DNA of 11,310 nucleotides from an uncultured Brachyspira sp. (GTDB taxonomy: Bacteria > Spirochaetota > Brachyspiria > Brachyspirales > Brachyspiraceae), in contig NZ_CASEGO010000105.1 in assembly GCF_949287625.1 (NCBI RefSeq), forward strand, positions 1 through 11,310. Direction: 5' to 3'. A model generated the notes under the pieces. It worked only from the letters and a program-made list of their open reading frames with translations. It was not told the origin of the DNA and did not search any database. Shown here piece after piece: positions 7,131 to 11,310 of the stretch. The stretch's first letter is position 1. Every line of letters begins with the position of its first letter. The translations under genes were made by a program, and so were the position numbers.

Positions 7131-7158
7131 TTGAAAAATATTTATAAATATATATAAT
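7131..7158 (+). promoter_or_regulatory. promoter of the EIIB-domain gene
   Basis: TTGAAA (7131-7136) and TATAAT (7153-7158) are separated by 16 bases. Transcription would start near 7165. GAGG (7181-7184) lies six bases before the ATG at 7191. This suggests the gene is transcribed separately from csaA, 112 bases upstream. Confidence 0.55.
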
Positions 7159-7190
7159 TTATTCAAATATTATAATCATAGAGGTTTGTC

Positions 7191-7448
7191 ATGGAACTAA
7201 ATTACAAAAAAACAGCAGAAGATATAATTGCTAATGTTGTAAAAGATAATATAGAATCAGCTTCTTTTTGTGCTACAAGATTAAGATTAATAGTAAAAAA
7301 TAGAGAGCAGATTAAAGATGAAAATATTGAAAAAATAGAAGGTGTAACAGGCGTTTTTTATAATGCAGGTCAGTATCAAATAGTATTGGGTAAGAATGTT
7401 AAACCTGTTTATGATGAAATGATAAAATTAGGGGTTATAGCTCTATAA
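7191..7448 (+). CDS. stand-alone PTS EIIB domain (glucose/sucrose family)
   Basis: This 85-residue protein is a single EIIB domain of the glucose/sucrose/N-acetylglucosamine class of the phosphotransferase system. The phosphorylation-site region reads FCATRLRL with Cys27. The later landmarks are present: a Lys/Asp-rich turn, IEGVTGVFYNAGQYQIVLG, and a closing helix with VYDEMIKLGV. In this family the Cys carries phosphate from EIIA to the sugar bound by EIIC. The residue before Cys27 is Phe, where many relatives have His. No EIIA, EIIC or HPr gene is next to it, so the partner must be elsewhere, or the protein is regulatory. The length matches one complete domain, so it is not a fragment. It has its own promoter and ribosome site. 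Confidence 0.88.
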   Translation: MELNYKKTAEDIIANVVKDNIESASFCATRLRLIVKNREQIKDENIEKIEGVTGVFYNAGQYQIVLGKNVKPVYDEMIKLGVIAL

Positions 7449-7510
7449 ATATCGATTTTGTTATATTTTCTTATTTATATTGGCATTAAAAAATATTAAA
7501 TATAACAATT

Positions 7511-7529
7511 CTCTATAAAGAGTTTTTTT
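7511..7529 (+). terminator. short terminator after EIIB-domain gene
   Basis: CTCT (7511-7514) pairs with AGAG (7519-7522) around ATAA, followed by seven T (7523-7529), 62 bases past the stop. The stem is only 4 bp, so it is weak by itself, but the T run and position fit. It runs straight into the larger inverted repeat. Confidence 0.4.
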
Positions 7530-7577
7530 AATTAAAGTTTAATGAATAATATATTTTTATTTATTAAACTTTAATTA
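7529..7577. repeat. long AT-rich inverted repeat between convergent genes
   Basis: Positions 7529-7549 pair with 7557-7577 around a 7-base loop: a 21-bp stem with one G-T wobble and otherwise perfect. Almost all pairs are A-T, with one G-C at 7537/7569. Its right edge touches the stop codon of the helicase gene (7578-7580). It probably serves as a shared terminator or 3' end stabiliser for both convergent transcripts. Confidence 0.7.
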
Positions 7578-9272
7578 TTAATTATTAAATTCAAGCTTTT
7601 CAAAAGAATCTTTGTCAAGCAGCTCATAATGATAACCCTGTTCTGTAAGAAATAATTGTCTTTTATGAGCAAAATCTTCTTCTTTCGTGTCTGTAGTGAT
7701 AATAGAGAAGAAATAGCTTTTATTTTCGCCTTTTTTTGGTCTTAAAACCCTTCCAAGCCTTTGAGCCTCTTCCTGTCTTGAACCGAAAGTTCCAGATATT
7801 TGTATTAATACATTAGCATCAGGTAAATCAACGGCCAAATTAGCAACCTTGCTTACTATCAAAGTTGTAATTTCCCCTGTTTTAAATTTTTTATATATAA
7901 TATCTCTTTCACTTTGAGGAGTTTTTCCAGTGATAATAGTATATCCCGTTCTTTTCTTCATCTCATTTAACTGATCCAAATACTGACCTATTATAAGTAT
8001 ATTTTTACCCTGAAGTTTTTCTATAATCTTTTTTACTATCGTATATTTAAGAACATTCTCGCTTGCTATTCTGAATTTTACTTTATCACTTGATACAACA
8101 TAATCAGATCTATGACTCTCATCTAAAGGTATTCTTATATCATAACAGTATGCTTCAGCAATAAACTTTTTCTCCTCAAGCTCTCTCCAAGGTATATCAA
8201 ATTTTTTAGGTCCTATCAGACAGAAAACATCTTTTTCAAGTCCATCTTCACGTACTAAAGTAGCAGTAAGACCTAATCTTCTCATACTTTGAATTTCACT
8301 TGTAAGTTTTATAATAGGTGCTGGAAGCAAATGCACTTCATCGTATATTATAAGTCCCCAATTATGCTGGAAAAATAATTCAAAATGCACAAATGGAGAT
8401 TCTTTATTTTTTCTGTATGTAAGAATTTTATAAGTAGCTATTGTTATAGGCTTAATTTCTTTATTTAATCCGTTATATTCACCTATATCTTCAGGAGGTA
8501 TATCAGTTTTATCTAGTATTTCATCTCTCCATTGTCTGCATGCCGTAACACCAGTAACTATAATAAGTGTTCTAGTTTGAGTTTTGTACATTGCAGCAAT
8601 ACCTACAACAGTTTTACCAGTACCGCATGGAAGTGCTATTACTCCCGCTCCGCCTTCAGGTTTGCCGTCTGCATAAAATGCTTCAACAGAATTTTTCTGA
8701 TAATCTCTTAAAGCAAAATCCTCACCATTAGAAGGTAATTTAGTTCTCATATTAAAATGATATGGCTCTCCAGTTTTATAACCTGCCAAATCTTGTACTG
8801 GATATCCTATATTTATAAGTGCTAATTTTATATGACCTCTGTATGTGGCATCTATCTCTAATTTGTTATTATTAATTTCTGCTTTTATATATTTAGTCAT
8901 AAGTTTATAGTGAAGTATTTCATCTATTATGTTCTTATCTTCACTTATAAGGTAATATTTTTCATTTTCTTTGATAATTTTTATTCTTCCATACTTTTCA
9001 ATGCTTGTTTCTATTTGCTTTATTATGTTTTTTGGTATTTCATAAGAGGTATATTTCTTTAAAAATCCGATTATCTGTTCTGAAGTGTAGTTTAAACTTG
9101 CAGCATTCCATAATGATACTAATGTTATTCTATAAGTATGTATATATTCAGGACTTTTAACAAGTTCGGCAAATACAAGCATAAAATTTCTAATTTCTTC
9201 AAAATGTTTTGTACTGACATCTAAAAGAATAGTACCATCGCCCTGAACTATGATAGGAGCATTCTTGTTCAA
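7578..9272 (-). CDS. bacterial XPB/ERCC3-type DNA helicase
   Basis: This 564-residue superfamily 2 helicase is of the XPB type, an ATP-driven 3'-5' DNA translocase. Residues 1-120 form the N-terminal domain typical of bacterial and archaeal XPB (APIIVQGDGTILLDV near the start). The motor follows in order: Q-motif-like LRDYQ (188-192), Walker A PCGTGKT (215-221), DEVH (311-314), GLTATLVRED (334-343) containing the XPB-specific RED motif, AVDLP (480-484) and QRLGRVLRPK (504-513). All key motor residues are intact. Eukaryotic XPB acts in repair and transcription; bacterial relatives are thought to aid repair, often with a nuclease partner, but none is adjacent here. The start is TTG, with AAAGGA seven bases upstream. 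It follows the TPR gene by 66 bases and is probably co-transcribed with it. Confidence 0.92.
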   Translation of the reverse strand: MNKNAPIIVQGDGTILLDVSTKHFEEIRNFMLVFAELVKSPEYIHTYRITLVSLWNAASLNYTSEQIIGFLKKYTSYEIPKNIIKQIETSIEKYGRIKIIKENEKYYLISEDKNIIDEILHYKLMTKYIKAEINNNKLEIDATYRGHIKLALINIGYPVQDLAGYKTGEPYHFNMRTKLPSNGEDFALRDYQKNSVEAFYADGKPEGGAGVIALPCGTGKTVVGIAAMYKTQTRTLIIVTGVTACRQWRDEILDKTDIPPEDIGEYNGLNKEIKPITIATYKILTYRKNKESPFVHFELFFQHNWGLIIYDEVHLLPAPIIKLTSEIQSMRRLGLTATLVREDGLEKDVFCLIGPKKFDIPWRELEEKKFIAEAYCYDIRIPLDESHRSDYVVSSDKVKFRIASENVLKYTIVKKIIEKLQGKNILIIGQYLDQLNEMKKRTGYTIITGKTPQSERDIIYKKFKTGEITTLIVSKVANLAVDLPDANVLIQISGTFGSRQEEAQRLGRVLRPKKGENKSYFFSIITTDTKEEDFAHKRQLFLTEQGYHYELLDKDSFEKLEFNN

Positions 9273-9279
9273 TTTTTTT

Positions 9280-9285
9280 TCCTTT
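9280..9285 (-). promoter_or_regulatory. ribosome binding site deciding a TTG start
   Basis: AAAGGA on the minus strand lies seven bases (all A) before the TTG at 9272. The next Met is residue 31, which would cut into the conserved N-terminal domain, so TTG is preferred. The site partly overlaps a 12-bp palindrome (9282-9293). Confidence 0.65.
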
Positions 9286-9338
9286 AATTAAAGTATGGAT
9301 ATATTTATTTAATTACTAATTATTTATTACTTAAGTTA

Positions 9339-10031
9339 TTAATAAACATTATTTTCTATTAATGAAATAGTTTCTCTAAATATATTAAGATATTCTGTAT
9401 TATTAGTATTTTGACTAACCCATGATTTTAACACATTTAATGCTTTAGTTTTATCATTTTGTGCCAAATAAACGTCGGATAATGTTAAAGTAGCCTGAGG
9501 TATCAAATAGCTTTTAGAATATGCTTTAGTAAAGTTTTCTAAAGTAGAGGCGGCCTGAGTATAATTTGTTAATTCTATCTGAGTATTTGCCAAATTATAC
9601 ATTGCACTATCTTGTAAATAAAAACCTCTTGCATTTGCCGCTTCCTGATAGTATTTTTCAGCTTCTGTAAAATTTTCTATATCATAATAAACACAGCCTA
9701 AAGCGTATGCACTTCTTAATTTTAAGTTTTTGCCTTTAGCAGCTGAGTATACTTTCTGAAATCTTGAAGTAATATCAATAATTAATGCAGGATCATTTAA
9801 TTGTTCTTCTGGTAATTGAGCATTTTGATACACATTATACAATGCCAAAGCGGATTCAAACTCAGTATTTCTTGCTGAGTCTTGGCTTTCTATATTGGCT
9901 TTATATATCAAGACACCAGCTATTATTACTATTAATAGAACAAAGCCCGATATGAATATTATTCTATTATTGTATATGTATGTGAATATTAACTCAGCAT
10001 TTTTTTGTATTTTATTTGTATTTTCAGACAT
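9339..10031 (-). CDS. single-span membrane protein with TPR repeats
   Basis: This 230-residue protein has one transmembrane segment at about residues 23-43, preceded by a short Asn/Lys-rich N-terminus. The rest is helical with at least three TPR-like units at about 105-138 (ALGCVYYDIENFTEAEKYYQ), 139-172 and 175-208. The layout resembles YfgM-type proteins, which have one N-terminal anchor and a TPR body and, in Gammaproteobacteria, help proteins at the Sec translocon. That similarity is in architecture only, and I do not assign the name. An AGAGGA ribosome site lies five bases before the ATG. A strong promoter lies upstream, and the helicase gene follows 66 bases downstream, so the two probably form an operon, though their roles show no obvious link. 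Confidence 0.82.
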   Translation of the reverse strand: MSENTNKIQKNAELIFTYIYNNRIIFISGFVLLIVIIAGVLIYKANIESQDSARNTEFESALALYNVYQNAQLPEEQLNDPALIIDITSRFQKVYSAAKGKNLKLRSAYALGCVYYDIENFTEAEKYYQEAANARGFYLQDSAMYNLANTQIELTNYTQAASTLENFTKAYSKSYLIPQATLTLSDVYLAQNDKTKALNVLKSWVSQNTNNTEYLNIFRETISLIENNVY

Positions 10032-10082
10032 AAAAATCCTCTTAAAATTAATTGTTTCAATAAAAGCTATTTTTAATAATCC

Positions 10083-10111
10083 ATTATAATAATTAAACTT
10101 AAAAAAATCAA
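10083..10111 (-). promoter_or_regulatory. promoter of the TPR-helicase unit
   Basis: On the minus strand TTGATT (10111-10106) is followed after exactly 17 bases by TATAAT (10088-10083). Transcription would start near 10076, giving a leader of about 45 bases before the ATG at 10031. Confidence 0.65.
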
Positions 10112-10144
10112 GTGTTTATTTCATAATTATTTTCTATGATATGG

Positions 10145-10173
10145 TTGAAATTTTATTATTGTTTATTTATAAT
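10145..10173 (+). promoter_or_regulatory. promoter of the tail-anchored protein gene
   Basis: TTGAAA (10145-10150) and TATAAT (10168-10173) are separated by exactly 17 bases. Transcription would start near 10180, about 27 bases before the ATG. It is divergent from the promoter at 10083-10111, with their -35 elements 33 bases apart. Confidence 0.68.
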
Positions 10174-10206
10174 TACTGTTAAAATTTGTATATAGGTAAT
10201 TAATAT

Positions 10207-11238
10207 ATGTCTCCTCAAAAAATAGATTCTAAAGAAGTATTAGCTATAAAAATATTAGCAGAGTACAGTGATTTAAAAAAATATATCTATATGGTATTTT
10301 TTATAGATAAGTATGACAGTAAAATCATGGACATTGCATTTGTCATTTCTAATGATAATAAGCTCCTTAAATTTTTAAACTCGTATACAGATTTATTAGC
10401 ACTTTATAAACATATAAAAATATATAATAAACTTAATAATGAAAATAATGCATCATTTGAGAAATTTCAAAAAGTTATTGATGAGATTTTTAATGATAAT
10501 AAAAATATTAATAATATTATAATATATCAAAGCAATAATAATACTATTTCCATTATTGATATATTTGCAAGCAGTATGAATAAATTTATGGATTTTCATA
10601 TAGGTACTTTTGATATAGCACATAAAGTACTTAGCTTTGAAGATGTTTCTAATGCTTTGGATAATGTAAACAAGGAATTGGAAAATACAGCTGCTATGCA
10701 TGCTGCATATAGTTCTGATTCCAATTCATCTGCAGAAAATACTGATGCATCTAAACAGCCTGAAGCACCTAGTTACAAGTTAATCAATGCCTCATTTATA
10801 GTTGACCCAATAGGAGGTACATCTATAAATGATATAAATGTAGGTGATAAAGTTATGGTAAGCATTAATTCTAATACTGTTGAGGAAAATATAATATACC
10901 TAGAGCTTAAAGGTAAGAAAGATAAATATTCAAAATATATAGTACCTGCTGAAGTTTTAGAAAAGCATGTTGAAGAAAAATCTATTAAGATATTGTTAAA
11001 ATTGATAGACGGATTTTGTGCTTTAATAGAAGAATTAGAGCCTATTAAATTAAAAGTATTCAATCCTACTAGAGATGTATATGTTGAAGGTGAGGATAAT
11101 GATGCTGATAAGAAACAGTCATTAATAAGCAGACTATTCTCTAAAATTAATACATTCAAACTTGTAATGATAGGAATGGGTGTAGTTATACTCATTCTTT
11201 TTGCTGCTATAATATATGTATTCTTCCTCCAAGTTTGA
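10207..11238 (+). CDS. tail-anchored protein of unknown function
   Basis: This 343-residue protein has no signal peptide. It ends in a single hydrophobic segment (about 318-341) with only a few residues after it, preceded by basic residues (SRLFSKINTFK), so it should be C-terminally anchored with the bulk in the cytoplasm. Two parts are visible. Residues 1-160 are helical and rich in Lys, Asn and Ile. After a Ser/Asn/Ala/Glu linker (165-188), residues 190-295 form a probable beta-rich domain with ASFIVDPIGGT, INDINVGDKVMV and KYIVPAEVLE. The phrase 'VGDKVMV' looks like a small barrel or binding strand, but I recognise no family. The ATG has a modest TAGG site (10193-10196) ten bases upstream. 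It is divergent from the TPR gene, with its own promoter. Confidence 0.82.
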   Translation: MSPQKIDSKEVLAIKILAEYSDLKKYIYMVFFIDKYDSKIMDIAFVISNDNKLLKFLNSYTDLLALYKHIKIYNKLNNENNASFEKFQKVIDEIFNDNKNINNIIIYQSNNNTISIIDIFASSMNKFMDFHIGTFDIAHKVLSFEDVSNALDNVNKELENTAAMHAAYSSDSNSSAENTDASKQPEAPSYKLINASFIVDPIGGTSINDINVGDKVMVSINSNTVEENIIYLELKGKKDKYSKYIVPAEVLEKHVEEKSIKILLKLIDGFCALIEELEPIKLKVFNPTRDVYVEGEDNDADKKQSLISRLFSKINTFKLVMIGMGVVILILFAAIIYVFFLQV

Positions 11239-11292
11239 TTTATTGAATTAAATTTTTTATATATTTTATAGTTTATTTAATAGGTTATTATT

Positions 11293-11310
11293 TTTTAATA
11301 ATTATTAAAA
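11293..11310. repeat. AT-only palindrome at window edge
   Basis: The last 18 bases form a perfect palindrome made only of A and T, about 55 bases past the stop of the preceding gene. It may be part of a terminator cut off by the window edge. In DNA this AT-rich it could also be chance. Confidence 0.3.

Noticed and set aside
9282..9293. 12-bp palindrome CTTTAATTAAAG next to the helicase ribosome site
   Set aside because: It folds only as a 4-bp stem and is likely by chance in this base composition. It is noted with the ribosome site but not called regulatory.
10773..11195. Minus-strand open frame of 140 codons inside the tail-anchored protein gene
   Set aside because: It is fully antisense to a gene with a promoter, a domain layout and a membrane anchor. 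Its Ser/Thr/Ile/Leu-rich product is typical of a frame shadow, and it has no ribosome site.

Overview
The window is AT-rich throughout, with A/T-heavy codons, many Asn/Lys/Ile residues and long runs of A and T between genes. Together with the content (short lipoproteins with spirochaete-type lipoboxes, TPR proteins with one membrane anchor, a bacterial XPB-type helicase), this fits an anaerobic spirochaete of the Brachyspira type. That assignment is inference; no rRNA or other marker is present. I see no mobile element, CRISPR array, tRNA or rRNA.

Left part (1-1931, minus strand): a two-gene lipoprotein operon (99-662 and 672-1538), with a terminator hairpin at 25-60 beyond it. Upstream lies an unusual leader. 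A good sigma-70-type promoter (1793-1821) is followed by a ribosome site and a start codon at 1757, then six perfect copies of a 7-bp repeat (1711-1752). At six copies the reading frame stops at once. At five or eight copies it would run open for 58 more codons and end in a TGA that overlaps the lipoprotein ATG (ATGA). This looks like a slipped-strand switch and is the most interesting item in the window.

Middle part (1932-6528, minus strand): a tightly packed three-gene operon. It encodes (i) an ATP-grasp enzyme fused to a degenerate FMN-dependent alpha-hydroxyacid-dehydrogenase-like barrel, (ii) a multi-pass membrane protein with a degenerate GGDEF domain, and (iii) a membrane-anchored TPR protein whose C-terminus resembles a degenerate Mrr-type nuclease fold. 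All three end in a domain that looks enzymatic but lacks signature residues. I suggest a membrane-associated sensing or scaffolding function, but no function is known. A terminator (1861-1890) ends the unit.

Right part: two plus-strand single genes, csaA (6728-7078) and a stand-alone PTS EIIB domain (7191-7448), each with its own promoter. They converge on a minus-strand pair, a TPR membrane protein (9339-10031) followed by an XPB-like helicase (7578-9272), with a long inverted repeat at the convergence point. A plus-strand gene for a tail-anchored protein of unknown function (10207-11238) is divergent from the TPR gene, and both of these have near-consensus promoters in the shared spacer.
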